NCBI GenBank assembly: GCA_030154085.1
Contig: JASKKR010000025.1
Coordinates: forward strand, 1-32,521
Reading direction: 5' to 3'
DNA from: Candidatus Cloacimonadota bacterium
GTDB taxonomy: Bacteria; Cloacimonadota; Cloacimonadia; Cloacimonadales; Cloacimonadaceae
DNA: 32,521 nucleotides
Shown here: positions 16,090 through 24,692 of the stretch, one piece after another
How positions within the stretch are numbered: the stretch's first letter is position 1
Layout of the letters: every line of letters starts with the position of its first letter
Made by a program: the position numbers and the translations under genes
Notes under the pieces: generated by a model
Told to the model about the DNA's origin: nothing
The model's input: the letters and a program-made list of their open reading frames with translations, nothing else
The model's database searches: none

Positions 16090-17976
16090 GTGACAAAAAC
16101 TGATCTTATAAGCCGGATTTCAAAACAAGCGAATACCGCCAGAGGGGCAATCCTGCATATGACTACCCTGGCTGGCAGCGGTCATCCCGGTGGTTCAATG
16201 TCCAGCATAGATATTATGCTTTGTGTATATAACACTATGAAACACGATCCCCAAAATCCCACATGGCCAGAACGCGATCGCATGGTCGTCTCCATCGGTC
16301 ACATATCCCCTTGCGTATACAGTTGTTTGGGTTTGCAGGGTTATTTCCCTTTGGAAGACGCCATCATCCAGTATCGCCAGTATGGTGGATTGTTTGAAGG
16401 GCACATTGAGCGACAGGTTCCCGGAGTTGAATGGAGCACAGGGAATCTCGGTCAGGGTCTGTCTGCAGCAGTCGGTTTTGCAATGGCTTCCCGGATCAAT
16501 GGTATAGATAATCACACTTACGTCCTGATGGGCGATGGAGAACAGCAAAAGGGACAGCTTTCCGAAGCTCGCCGTTTTGCAGCCAAATTCAAGCTTGCCA
16601 ATCTCACTGCCATAGTGGATTACAACCAATTACAGATCTCCGGATCCATCCACGACGTGATGCCCCAAAGAATCCGGCAAAATTGGGAATCTGATGGTTG
16701 GCAAGTAATGGAAGTAAACGGTCATGACATCAGCCAGATTTTGGACACTCTTGACGAAGCAAAGCGGGATCCCCGTCCAGTGATGATCCTGGCACACACT
16801 GTCATGGGCAAAGGCGTAAGCTTCATGGAAAACAAAGCTCAATACCACGGTACTCCGCTTTCGGAAGAGCTCCTCAAACAAGCTTTGCAAGAGCTTGATT
16901 TGCCTGATGAGCTGGAGAAATATCGGCAACTGCGAAATGAGTTTCAGCCCAGTGAACTAAGCCAAGTGGATTCCTTCCATCCGCATTATGATCTTGCCCC
17001 TGGGAAACCGCTTTTATATACATCCGAAAGTGATTGTCGCAGTGCCTGGGGCAAAGCCTTGGCGGATCTGGGCAATTTAAATAAGGACAAGAAAAATCCT
17101 ATCGTAGTCGTTGATTGTGACCTCAGCTCCAGCGTCAAAACAAACGAATTTGCCCAAATATTGCCTGAGCGATTCCTGGAAAGCGGGATCATGGAGCATC
17201 ACGCGGCAGTGATGAGCGGAGCTATCTCCACAACTGGCATCCAATGCTTCTGGTCTGATTTTGGTGTATTTGGCATTGATGAAGTCTACAATATGCAGCG
17301 CTTAAATGACATCAATCACACCAATCTCAAGACTGTTGTTACCCATGTTGGCATGGATGTGGGCGGTGATGGCAAGACTCATCAATGTATTGATTATATC
17401 TCGCTTGTCCGCAATCTGTTTGATTCCCGCATCATCTGCCCCGCTGATGCAAACCACACTGATCGCATCATCCGCTGGCTTATCAACAAACCTGGAAATT
17501 ACTTTATAGCCATGGGACGCTCCAAGTTGCCCATTATCAAGGACCAAGATGGCGAGATTTTCTACGACTTGGAATATTGTTATGAATATGGCAAATCAGA
17601 TATCCTTCGCCCTGGAGATCAGGGAACAGTTTTTGTAACCGGTACACCTGTGGGTAGAGCGCTTAAGGCAGTAGATGCTCTTCGCGAGGAAGGCATCTTT
17701 GTAGAACTTGTCTACATCTCCAGCCCACTCTTTATAGATTTTTCTCTGATTCAGAATGCTATCAAACGTGGGCTGATATTTACTATTGAAGATCACAGCA
17801 TCCATGGTGGACTGGGCACTACGATTGCCGAAGCCATCGTTGAGGCAGAGCAAAAGGTGAAACTTGTCAAGATTGGTGTCCCGGATTACTCCGTCTCTGG
17901 AGACCCTGTGGATCTCTTCAAAGCTGCTGGGATGGATACCGCCTCCCTCATCAAACGAATCAAAGAGGAGCTCTAA
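16090..17976 (+). CDS. tkt: Transketolase
   Basis: A 628-residue transketolase in one chain. N-terminal thiamine diphosphate domain: Gly-Ser-Gly-His-Pro-Gly-Gly-Ser (His32), Gly-His-Ile-Ser-Pro (His71), Gly-Asp-Gly-Glu (148-151) and Asn179, which together bind the cofactor and its metal. The pyrimidine-binding domain begins near 312 and has the catalytic Glu369 in Gly-Ile-Met-Glu-His-His-Ala-Ala. A C-terminal domain follows from about 500. It moves two-carbon units between sugar phosphates in the non-oxidative pentose phosphate pathway. The start is GTG, preceded by AGAGGT. TATAAT is seen at 16037-16042, with a poor -35. The gene is slightly shorter than the E. coli enzyme (663 residues). Confidence 0.94.
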   Translation: MTKTDLISRISKQANTARGAILHMTTLAGSGHPGGSMSSIDIMLCVYNTMKHDPQNPTWPERDRMVVSIGHISPCVYSCLGLQGYFPLEDAIIQYRQYGGLFEGHIERQVPGVEWSTGNLGQGLSAAVGFAMASRINGIDNHTYVLMGDGEQQKGQLSEARRFAAKFKLANLTAIVDYNQLQISGSIHDVMPQRIRQNWESDGWQVMEVNGHDISQILDTLDEAKRDPRPVMILAHTVMGKGVSFMENKAQYHGTPLSEELLKQALQELDLPDELEKYRQLRNEFQPSELSQVDSFHPHYDLAPGKPLLYTSESDCRSAWGKALADLGNLNKDKKNPIVVVDCDLSSSVKTNEFAQILPERFLESGIMEHHAAVMSGAISTTGIQCFWSDFGVFGIDEVYNMQRLNDINHTNLKTVVTHVGMDVGGDGKTHQCIDYISLVRNLFDSRIICPADANHTDRIIRWLINKPGNYFIAMGRSKLPIIKDQDGEIFYDLEYCYEYGKSDILRPGDQGTVFVTGTPVGRALKAVDALREEGIFVELVYISSPLFIDFSLIQNAIKRGLIFTIEDHSIHGGLGTTIAEAIVEAEQKVKLVKIGVPDYSVSGDPVDLFKAAGMDTASLIKRIKEEL

Positions 17977-18015
17977 GGAATAAGTATATGATTTTGGGAT
18001 AATCTTCCCGGTTCA

Positions 18016-19503
18016 ATGATGAATAATGACTTCCTGAAGCCCGCGCTGATTCTCGTGCTGGCAGCCATTCTTACAGGACTTGTTGCTTGGATTATTCCTG
18101 CTTATCATAATGATTTTTTCCCGATTCGCAAGATGCGGTGGTTTTCAGCGCTTTTAGAGCCTGCCAAAAAAGATAGCGTCTATACCCTGCCCAAGCCTCA
18201 CCCATATCAGCAGCCTGCGCTTAGACCATTTCTGGAAAAACTAAGCGCTATGCCTACTGTTGCAGGGAAAAGAGGGCTCATTAGCTCGGTTCATGATAGT
18301 CTGAGCTCTGTTGCCTCACCAAAGACTTTGCGTATAGCATATTATAGCGATTCTATAATCGAAGGTGACCTCATCACGGCGCCCCTTCGCCATGCTTTGC
18401 AAGAGACCTACGGCGGACATGGAGTGGGCATGATGCCGATCACCTCGATCGTCTCCGGATTTCGTCAGACTATCCGCCATAGCTTTTCCAAGAATTGGGA
18501 GAGCATCTCTTTCATGGACATAGATTCCAATCACATCTCTTTAGGTATCACCGGCTATACCTTTATTCCTCGCCCTTACTATCTGGAAGAAAAAGCCATC
18601 GATCCCCATGCTGCCGATAGCCTTTTTTTGGCTGATAGCCTTTTTTTTGAGACAGATGAAGCATGTTCTGCAGGCGAGAGTGACAGTTTGACCCGCTATT
18701 ATGTTGATGAAGATCCTTGGGTTGAGTATCGTGCTGTAAATATTGCTGGTGGAGCTGATAGTTTCCGGAAGATACGTCTTTTTTACAGCCATGCTTCTGA
18801 CAGCTCATACGTGCGAATCATTCATGATGCTCAAGAGCCTATAGTGATGAACCTCACATCTTCTGATAGCTTGCAGGTCTTGGACATCAGTCCCAGCTCA
18901 CCTACAAAACGGCTTCGCTTGGAATTTTGCAAAGACGACCCCATCCATGTTTATGGTGTCAGTTTTGACGATAGTGAAGGAGTCTATGTGGATAATTTCC
19001 CAATTCGCGGATACTCCGGTCTGTATTTTCAGAGAATTCACAGCCAATTGTTGAGGGATTTTGTGCAGGCTTTGGACTATGACCTCATCGTTCTGCAATA
19101 CGGCGGGAACATCACGCATCCGGATAATACTGACTACCGGGGCTACACCTCTGCCCTCATCCGCACGATTAAACACATTCAAGCGGCAGCCGGAGATGTC
19201 CCCATCTTGATCGTCAGCATGCATGACAGAGCTGTCAAGATGGGTTCACGATTCCAATCTTCACCCGATATCCCTCTCTTAATTGCTGCGCAAAGGGAAG
19301 CTGCAGAAAAGACAAATGTTGCATTCTGGAATGTTTACACGGCAATGGGCGGGGAAAATTCTATGCTTGACTTTGTAAATCACAATCCCCCGTGGGCTGG
19401 GAAAGATTACACCCATTTCACTCGTCGGGGTGCAGAACGTATTGCGGAGCTTTTTTTGGAATTTATCCAAGCTGAGAGTCAAGCTCCCCTCAAGGAAGAG
19501 TGA
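18016..19503 (+). CDS. Membrane-anchored SGNH/GDSL-family hydrolase, partner of the MBOAT protein
   Basis: A 495-residue protein with an N-terminal membrane segment (about 8-30) and a periplasmic SGNH-hydrolase-like domain. Block I is Tyr-Tyr-Ser-Asp-Ser-Ile-Ile-Glu-Gly-Asp (109-118, nucleophile Ser113), block III Tyr-Gly-Gly-Asn (362-365), block V Asp-Tyr-Thr-His (464-467). A beta-rich insert (about 165-330) separates block I from the rest. Its stop overlaps the MBOAT gene region, a pairing known from alginate and peptidoglycan O-acetylation, where the MBOAT protein carries an acyl group across the membrane and the SGNH protein transfers or removes it. Two ATG codons (18016, 18019) could start it; no clear ribosome-binding site is visible. 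Confidence 0.85.
   Translation: MMNNDFLKPALILVLAAILTGLVAWIIPAYHNDFFPIRKMRWFSALLEPAKKDSVYTLPKPHPYQQPALRPFLEKLSAMPTVAGKRGLISSVHDSLSSVASPKTLRIAYYSDSIIEGDLITAPLRHALQETYGGHGVGMMPITSIVSGFRQTIRHSFSKNWESISFMDIDSNHISLGITGYTFIPRPYYLEEKAIDPHAADSLFLADSLFFETDEACSAGESDSLTRYYVDEDPWVEYRAVNIAGGADSFRKIRLFYSHASDSSYVRIIHDAQEPIVMNLTSSDSLQVLDISPSSPTKRLRLEFCKDDPIHVYGVSFDDSEGVYVDNFPIRGYSGLYFQRIHSQLLRDFVQALDYDLIVLQYGGNITHPDNTDYRGYTSALIRTIKHIQAAAGDVPILIVSMHDRAVKMGSRFQSSPDIPLLIAAQREAAEKTNVAFWNVYTAMGGENSMLDFVNHNPPWAGKDYTHFTRRGAERIAELFLEFIQAESQAPLKEE
18613..18648 (+). repeat. 18-bp tandem repeat with T7 and T8 runs inside the SGNH gene
   Basis: Two imperfect 18-bp units (starting at 18613 and 18631) encode Ala-Asp-Ser-Leu-Phe-Leu and Ala-Asp-Ser-Leu-Phe-Phe. 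The first contains seven T in a row (18623-18629), the second eight (18641-18648). Both runs are in frame here. Confidence 0.85.
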
Positions 19504-19505
19504 AT

Positions 19506-20969
19506 ATGGAACACATCATCCACAGCATCCTCTCTGCGCTCGCCTACGACCCCAACAATCCGCTGCTTTTCAATAGCGTCTTCTTCCTTTTCTTCTTTAT
19601 CGTAGTTACTTTATTCTACCCTCTGGTCGTGCATAAAAGTCGCATCAGAGTCTGGTATCTGCTGCTCGTATCGCTTTATTTCTATTACAAGACGAGCGGT
19701 AGCTTTGTGCTGCTTTTGCTTATAACTGCCGCAATAAATTTTGCTTTGGGCTCGGCTATCTTCCGTGCCAAATCGGTTTCCCAAAAAAGATTCTGGCTAA
19801 TCTTGAGCATCGTTTGGAATCTGGGCAGTTTGGGCTATTTCAAATATACCAATTTCATCATTGATACCATCAACCATCTTTTTGGGGGCTCCTTGCCCAT
19901 GATGGATATCTTTTTGCCTGTAGGCATCAGCTTTTTTACTTTCCAGACTTGGAGCTACACGCTGGATATCTATTTTAAAAAGATTGAGCCCATAACCAGC
20001 TTCAGAGATTTTGCTTTCTTTGTCTCCTTTTTCCCACAACTCGTTGCAGGTCCAATCGTTCGAGCATCCTATTTCATCCCTCAAATCCATAAAAAGCTCC
20101 ATTTGGATGAAGATACAATTGCTCGAGCAATGATCCTGATCTTTGCCGGTTTGCTTAAAAAGGGAGTCATCGCAGATTACCTCTCAATCAATTTTGTAGA
20201 TCGAGTTTTTGAAAGTCCTGCCCTGTTTTCCGGAGTGGAAAACCTCATCGGAGTTTATGCATACGCCATTCAGATTTACTGTGATTTTAGTGGCTATTCG
20301 GATATTGCGATTGGTCTGGCAGCCCTTTTGGGCTTTAACCTCCCGATCAATTTCAACAGCCCCTACAAAGCTCATAACATCACGGAATTTTGGCGACGTT
20401 GGCACATCTCTCTGTCCTCCTGGCTACGTGATTATCTCTATATCCCTTTGGGTGGCAACCGCAAGGGCAAGCCCAGGCAATATCTGAATCTTGCTGCAAC
20501 GATGATTTTAGGCGGTCTTTGGCATGGCGCAAGCTGGAACTTTGTCTTTTGGGGAGCCCTACACGGAGTTGCACTGATAATCGATAAAGCGTGGCTTACT
20601 CTAAAAGTTGCCCAATACAGGATAGTCAAGATTTTGGGTGTAATTGTCACCTTCCATTTCGTTTGCTTTGCCTGGATCTTCTTCAGAGCGCCAACTTTTC
20701 ATGACGCTTGGCTGATCATCCAACGCATCACAACCGCCTTCAATGCCAATCTCTTGCCCCTTTGGCTACATGAATACCCAATCGTAGCGATTGTCATCCT
20801 CATTGGGTTTTTGTCACATTGGCAACCGGATAGCTGGCAAAGATTCTATGAAAGACTATTCCGGCAAATGCCTCTCCCGATAAAGTCCTTGACCATTGCC
20901 CTGATCATTTGGATTCTGTACCAAGTGCGCAGCGCGGATCTGCAGCCCTTTATATACTTTCAGTTTTAG
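19506..20969 (+). CDS. MBOAT-family membrane O-acyltransferase
   Basis: A 487-residue polytopic membrane protein of the MBOAT family (AlgI/DltB/PatA type) with about ten hydrophobic segments. Family signatures are Tyr-Cys-Asp-Phe-Ser-Gly-Tyr-Ser-Asp (258-266), Trp-Arg-Arg-Trp-His-Ile-Ser-Leu (296-303, His300), and Gly-Gly-Leu-Trp-His-Gly-Ala-Ser-Trp (336-344) with the expected catalytic His340. It probably moves acetyl or other acyl groups across the membrane to an envelope polysaccharide or peptidoglycan, with the SGNH protein. The ATG at 19506 is preferred because AAGGAAG lies at ideal distance; a GTG at 19500 overlapping the upstream stop (GTGA) would be two codons earlier. Followed 8 nt later by manA. 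Confidence 0.93.
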   Translation: MEHIIHSILSALAYDPNNPLLFNSVFFLFFFIVVTLFYPLVVHKSRIRVWYLLLVSLYFYYKTSGSFVLLLLITAAINFALGSAIFRAKSVSQKRFWLILSIVWNLGSLGYFKYTNFIIDTINHLFGGSLPMMDIFLPVGISFFTFQTWSYTLDIYFKKIEPITSFRDFAFFVSFFPQLVAGPIVRASYFIPQIHKKLHLDEDTIARAMILIFAGLLKKGVIADYLSINFVDRVFESPALFSGVENLIGVYAYAIQIYCDFSGYSDIAIGLAALLGFNLPINFNSPYKAHNITEFWRRWHISLSSWLRDYLYIPLGGNRKGKPRQYLNLAATMILGGLWHGASWNFVFWGALHGVALIIDKAWLTLKVAQYRIVKILGVIVTFHFVCFAWIFFRAPTFHDAWLIIQRITTAFNANLLPLWLHEYPIVAIVILIGFLSHWQPDSWQRFYERLFRQMPLPIKSLTIALIIWILYQVRSADLQPFIYFQF

Positions 20970-20977
20970 GAGTCAGG

Positions 20978-22138
20978 ATGAGATACATCACACCTTCGTT
21001 TCAAGACTATAACTGGGGATCAAAAGACTTTATTCAAGATCTACTGAGCCTCCCCAAAACGAGGATAATCGCTGAAGCATGGTATGGGGCACATCCCAAA
21101 GCGCCCGCTACTATTGATGGTGTTTCTCTGGCAGAGCTGGTGCACCGTGATCCTGAGTTTTGGTTGGGTCCCCGCTGCAAAGATTTCCCCTATCTGATGA
21201 AAATCCTCGCTGCCGAACAAGCTCTTTCTATCCAAGTTCACCCCAATAAAAAACAGGCAGAGCAGGGCTTTGCCAGAGAAAACTCACAACAGATACCTCT
21301 GGATAGCCCTCAAAGAAACTATCGTGATCCCAATCACAAACCAGAATTGCTCCTCGCACTCTCCAAATTCTCTGCTCTTTGCGGATTCCGAGATTTTGAG
21401 GATATGCGTAATATCATCCTACACTACGATCTTGATAGGTTTTTTGCCAAGTTCAGTCCATTCGCAAAACAGCCCAATCCTGACACCTTTCTGGACTTTT
21501 ATCATGAAACCATATCCCGTTCCAGCCTCCCCGGACTGAGTGAACACCTCGCCAAGCTCAGCCCCCGCCCTCCCTATGAACAAGAGCTCCGCTGGGCTCA
21601 AAAACTTTTAGAGCAGTATCCGGCTGACCGCAGCATAATCTCACCTTTTCTACTCAATTTGATAGAGCTGACTCCATATCAAGCCATCTATCTGGAAACG
21701 GGAATTGTGCATGCCTATTTAGGTGGCGCGGGAATCGAAATCATGGCAGCAAGCGATAATGTACTGAGAGCTGGACTCACTCAAAAGCACATGGATACTC
21801 ATGAGCTGCTTAAAATCCTGAAACCCAATCCCTACTTCCCAAAGCTGTTATCCTTTACTTCTGTTCCAGATACATGGCAATCTTTCCCTCTTGAAGTTCA
21901 AGATTTCTCTCTTTGGAGACTTGAGCTGCACCATGAAACTGCCATTCCCAAGATTGATGGGGCCAAGATCATTCTGTGTCTGAATGGTGATGCCCTTCTC
22001 AAACGCCAGAGTCAGTCCTTACCTATAAAACGCGGGGCAAGCATCATCATCCCACATTCTGAAAAGGGCGTCATCGCGATCGGCAAGGCAGAGCTGATCA
22101 TGGCAGCTCCGGGATGTACTGCCGCTTTCCTGAATTGA
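20978..22138 (+). CDS. manA: Mannose-6-phosphate isomerase, class I
   Basis: A 386-residue type I phosphomannose isomerase that interconverts fructose-6-phosphate and mannose-6-phosphate. Zinc ligands are visible: Gln86 and His88 (Ser-Ile-Gln-Val-His-Pro-Asn), Glu123 (Asn-His-Lys-Pro-Glu) and His245 (Gly-Ile-Val-His-Ala-Tyr-Leu). The catalytic-site Arg264 lies in Asn-Val-Leu-Arg-Ala-Gly-Leu-Thr. The start at 20978 has AGGAG six nucleotides upstream and gives the usual N-terminus; an in-frame ATG at 20909 lies inside the MBOAT gene and is rejected. Being the third gene after the SGNH/MBOAT pair, it may supply mannose precursors for the polysaccharide that the pair modifies. Confidence 0.94.
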   Translation: MRYITPSFQDYNWGSKDFIQDLLSLPKTRIIAEAWYGAHPKAPATIDGVSLAELVHRDPEFWLGPRCKDFPYLMKILAAEQALSIQVHPNKKQAEQGFARENSQQIPLDSPQRNYRDPNHKPELLLALSKFSALCGFRDFEDMRNIILHYDLDRFFAKFSPFAKQPNPDTFLDFYHETISRSSLPGLSEHLAKLSPRPPYEQELRWAQKLLEQYPADRSIISPFLLNLIELTPYQAIYLETGIVHAYLGGAGIEIMAASDNVLRAGLTQKHMDTHELLKILKPNPYFPKLLSFTSVPDTWQSFPLEVQDFSLWRLELHHETAIPKIDGAKIILCLNGDALLKRQSQSLPIKRGASIIIPHSEKGVIAIGKAELIMAAPGCTAAFLN

Positions 22139-22300
22139 TTCAAACAGCCCCGAGCTAATAGCCTACTTTCCCCCGCCCCGTATTATCCTCAGCTGGTCTA
22201 CAGCCCTGTTGTGGATGATTTCAAACCACGCTGAGCAAAGCCTTCAGCCGTGTCTGCCAGGGATTATTTTCCTATGGGTTAGCACCAAGCTAAACGGTTC

Positions 22301-22329
22301 TTGACAAAAGAACAATCATTCTATTTTTG
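22301..22329 (+). promoter_or_regulatory. Promoter of the pruA leader
   Basis: TTGACA at 22301-22306 is followed after 15 nt by TATTTT. The same place also reads TTG, 18 nt, then TATTTTTG, which fits the Bacteroidota-type -33/-7 pattern (TTG ... TAnnTTTG) perfectly. Transcription would start near 22334, giving a leader of about 180 nt before pruA. Confidence 0.5.
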
Positions 22330-22343
22330 GTATTATTAATGTC

Positions 22344-22486
22344 GAACAACCGATGTCATCCGTGTGGGATAGTTGTTCTTTGTTTGGGCATATCGCGCAA
22401 TAGATATGCCGTCCAGGTTAAAAAGGTGATATGCAAGCACAATTGCTGTTTTTTGGGGAAAGAGTGCGGTGTGTCTCCTTTTTAAC
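22344..22486 (+). promoter_or_regulatory. Structured pruA leader RNA, candidate cis-regulatory element
   Basis: Three consecutive inverted repeats fill the leader. H1: GAACAAC/GTTGTTC (22344-22350, 22372-22378) with an inner ATCC/GGAT, followed by TTTGTTT. H2: perfect 8-bp GGCATATC/GATATGCC (22387-22394, 22403-22410). H3: perfect 10-bp GTTAAAAAGG/CCTTTTTAAC (22417-22426, 22477-22486) closing a 50-nt region with six T in it. The left arm of H2 could instead pair with a second GATATGC at 22428-22434, which lies inside H3, so two exclusive folds are possible. The AGGAGA of pruA follows 16 nt after H3. It matches no riboswitch class I recognise. A 48-codon Cys-rich frame also runs through it (22339-22485) without a ribosome-binding site. 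Confidence 0.45.
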
Positions 22487-22513
22487 TGAAATTACTAAGT
22501 ATAGGAGATAAAG

Positions 22514-24133
22514 ATGTTTTTCAACGTACCAACACCCAAAAACGAACCCCAAAAAACCTACGCTCCAGGTTCAGCAGAAAGAGCCTCCTTGCAGGCTAAG
22601 CTACATGAACTCGGCAGTCAGGTCATGGAAATACCCGCTATTATTGATGGCAAAGAAGTCTATAGCGGAAACACCACCAATTGCATAGAGCCCCATAACC
22701 ACCAACACATCATCGCCAAATACCACAAGTGTGGTGAACCAGAGATAAATCTGGCTATCCAAGCAGCTATGAAGGCACACAAAGATTGGGAACAGATGCC
22801 CTTCAACCATCGCTCTGCCATCTTCCAAAAAGCTGCTGAACTACTTTCCACCAAATACCGCGATCTATTGAATGCCGCCACGATGATGGGACAAAGTAAA
22901 AGCGTACACCAAGCTGAAATTGACTCCGCTTGTGAGCTGATTGACTTTTTGCGTTTCAATTCCTATTTTGCACAACAGATTTATGAACAACAACCTCCCA
23001 TCTCACCTAAAGGGGATTGGAATATCATGGAATATCGTGCTCTGGAAGGCTTCGTCTTTGCCGTCACTCCCTTCAATTTTACCGCTATTGCGGGCAATCT
23101 GCCCACTTCTCCAGCCTTAATGGGAAACACCGTGGTGTGGAAACCCGCTGGTACTGCCGTTTATAGCGGATACTTCTTCATGAAAGTATTGATGGAAGCC
23201 GGATTGCCTGCTGGCGTAATCAACTTCGTGCCTGGCTCTGGAGCTCAGATGGGAGACCTCATTACCGATTCACCTCACCTTGCCGGCATCCATTTCACCG
23301 GAAGTACGGAAGTATTTAGACACATCTGGCAACGCGCTGCCAATAATCTTAACCTCTACAAATCATATCCCAGAATCGTCGGTGAAACAGGCGGAAAAGA
23401 CTTCATCGTTGCACACGCATCCGCAGACATCAAAGCCTTGGCTGTGGCATGTTTACGTGGAGCGTTCGAATATCAGGGTCAAAAATGCAGCGCCGCTTCC
23501 CGTCTTTACATTCCTGATAGTATTTACGACAAATGGTTGCAGGAAATGACCTCTATGCTGGAAACAGTCAAGATGGGCGAAGTGCAGGACTTCTCCAATT
23601 ACATTAATGCCGTAATCGATAAAAATAGCTTCCAAAAAATAAAAGATTACATCGACTATGCTCGTTCCACATCAGATGCTGAGATTATTTGGGGCGGAAA
23701 ATGTGACGACAGTCACGGCTACTTCATCGAACCGACCATTATCAAAACCACAAACCCGCAATTCCGCACCATGCAGGAAGAAATTTTCGGTCCTGTCTTA
23801 ACCGTTTATGCCTATCCCGAAAAGAACTATGTGGAAACTTTGGAGCTTTGCGACAAAACTTCCCCCTATGCTCTCACAGGTTCTATTTTTGCTCAGGATA
23901 GAACCGCTATCTACACAGCATTCGAAATGCTGAGACACAGTGCCGGTAATTTCTACATAAACGACAAACCCACCGGAGCTGTGGTCGGTCAGCAGCCTTT
24001 TGGCGGAGACAGAGCTTCCGGTACCAATGATAAAGCAGGATCTGCCTTGAACTTGCAAAGATGGATTTCAGCAAGAGCAATCAAAGAAACCTTTGCTCCA
24101 CCTACAAATTACAAATACCCATTCTTGGGCTAA
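22514..24133 (+). CDS. pruA: L-glutamate gamma-semialdehyde dehydrogenase (delta-1-pyrroline-5-carboxylate dehydrogenase)
   Basis: A 539-residue aldehyde dehydrogenase of the single-domain P5C dehydrogenase type (like mitochondrial ALDH4A1), not the bifunctional PutA. Visible are Thr-Pro-Phe-Asn-Phe-Thr (Asn188), Trp-Lys-Pro (cofactor binding), Phe-Thr-Gly-Ser-Thr-Glu-Val (261-267), Gly-Glu-Thr-Gly-Gly-Lys (Glu291 base) and Gly-Gln-Lys-Cys-Ser-Ala-Ala-Ser-Arg with the catalytic Cys325. It oxidises glutamate semialdehyde to glutamate with NAD+, the second step of proline (and part of arginine) breakdown. No proline dehydrogenase gene is adjacent. AGGAGA precedes the ATG. Its long structured leader suggests regulation at the RNA level, and a terminator closes the transcript. 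Confidence 0.95.
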   Translation: MFFNVPTPKNEPQKTYAPGSAERASLQAKLHELGSQVMEIPAIIDGKEVYSGNTTNCIEPHNHQHIIAKYHKCGEPEINLAIQAAMKAHKDWEQMPFNHRSAIFQKAAELLSTKYRDLLNAATMMGQSKSVHQAEIDSACELIDFLRFNSYFAQQIYEQQPPISPKGDWNIMEYRALEGFVFAVTPFNFTAIAGNLPTSPALMGNTVVWKPAGTAVYSGYFFMKVLMEAGLPAGVINFVPGSGAQMGDLITDSPHLAGIHFTGSTEVFRHIWQRAANNLNLYKSYPRIVGETGGKDFIVAHASADIKALAVACLRGAFEYQGQKCSAASRLYIPDSIYDKWLQEMTSMLETVKMGEVQDFSNYINAVIDKNSFQKIKDYIDYARSTSDAEIIWGGKCDDSHGYFIEPTIIKTTNPQFRTMQEEIFGPVLTVYAYPEKNYVETLELCDKTSPYALTGSIFAQDRTAIYTAFEMLRHSAGNFYINDKPTGAVVGQQPFGGDRASGTNDKAGSALNLQRWISARAIKETFAPPTNYKYPFLG

Positions 24134-24157
24134 TCATAACTAAACTGCCTCTTATGA

Positions 24158-24190
24158 CGGGATGACATAGTCGTCCCGCCTTTTATTTTA
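24158..24190 (+). terminator. Terminator of pruA
   Basis: CGGGATGAC (24158-24166) pairs with GTCGTCCCG (24170-24178) over nine positions including one G-U, followed by CCTTTTATTTTAT. It lies 25 nt past the stop codon. Confidence 0.88.
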
Positions 24191-24259
24191 TACAGTTCAT
24201 TTTAGTACTGCAAAAGACCTTTGCTCATAGGCTCTCTTCTCTGTCTTTGGAATATACGG

Positions 24260-24397
24260 TCAGAGGGCGACACAGTGTATGCAGACAAAGGCTATCTCTC
24301 CGGAAAGGATCAAGATATCCTTCTATCTTCAGATGCCGGCATCTCTACATCATTCTCCTTTTTGGATGGCAACAAAATACACTTCACAAAGCTGTAA
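24260..24397 (+). pseudogene. Remnant of an IS5-type transposase
   Basis: One frame in this otherwise empty region reads Ser-Glu-Gly-Asp-Thr-Val-Tyr-Ala-Asp-Lys-Gly-Tyr-Leu-Ser-Gly-Lys-Asp. The Val-Tyr-Ala-Asp-Lys-Gly-Tyr block resembles the conserved segment around the second catalytic Asp of IS5/IS1182-type DDE transposases. The rest of the frame is unlike a transposase, has no start and stops at 24395-24397, just inside the dispersed repeat. Only about 45 codons remain. No terminal inverted repeats or target duplications were found, so this is a decayed piece. The motif is short and chance is not excluded. Confidence 0.4.
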
Positions 24398-24484
24398 CTC
24401 CTTATTTTCCCGTTTCTTGCTCACTTCTCAAAGGGGAGAGAAACGGGGGAGGCGGCAAGTGCCCTACTTTTGCAAGCAGTTAGC
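24372..24484 (-). repeat. Dispersed 113-bp structured repeat, copy B
   Basis: The inverse-orientation partner of 11345-11457 (94 of 113 positions identical, no gaps). The hairpin arms here are CCCGTTTC and GAAACGGG instead of CTCGTTTC and GAAACGAG, so one base pair has changed on both sides (T-A to C-G), which keeps the stem. The inner GCTCA/TGAGC stem of copy A is not kept. It overlaps the end of the transposase remnant frame and lies upstream of the defence genes. Confidence 0.8.
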
Positions 24485-24692
24485 CAGGCTGGAATGCGCA
24501 AGGATCCGATAGAGCAGATTATGGGGATAAGATAATTGAGGGTCTGGCTGCTTTGAGTTCCTTCGGCATCATGCTCTGTACCCAGGGTTGATCAGGATTG
24601 ATCTTTAAATGCAAATAGTCAGTCAGCATATGCCCAGGCTTTACGATTCATTATTAAGTTCTATAAAAAGTAAACAAAAATCTGCTTTCGGC
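24485..24692. other. Gene-free stretch before the defence locus
   Basis: Between the dispersed repeat and the promoter of the PLD-helicase gene I see no gene, tRNA or terminator. The whole space from pruA (24133) to the helicase (24798) is 664 bp and holds only the pruA terminator, the transposase remnant, repeat copy B and a promoter. Short open frames here (for example 24247-24483 and 24279-24512) have no ribosome-binding sites and low-complexity, Ser/Arg/His-rich products. Confidence 0.6.

Noticed and set aside
20909-20977. N-terminal extension of ManA into the MBOAT gene
   Set aside because: AGGAG and family N-terminus support 20978; the extension is only the shadow of the MBOAT reading frame.
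24247-24512. Two overlapping plus-strand frames of 77-78 residues
   Set aside because: Composition is random-like, no ribosome-binding site, and they run through the dispersed repeat; the third frame carries the transposase-like motif instead.
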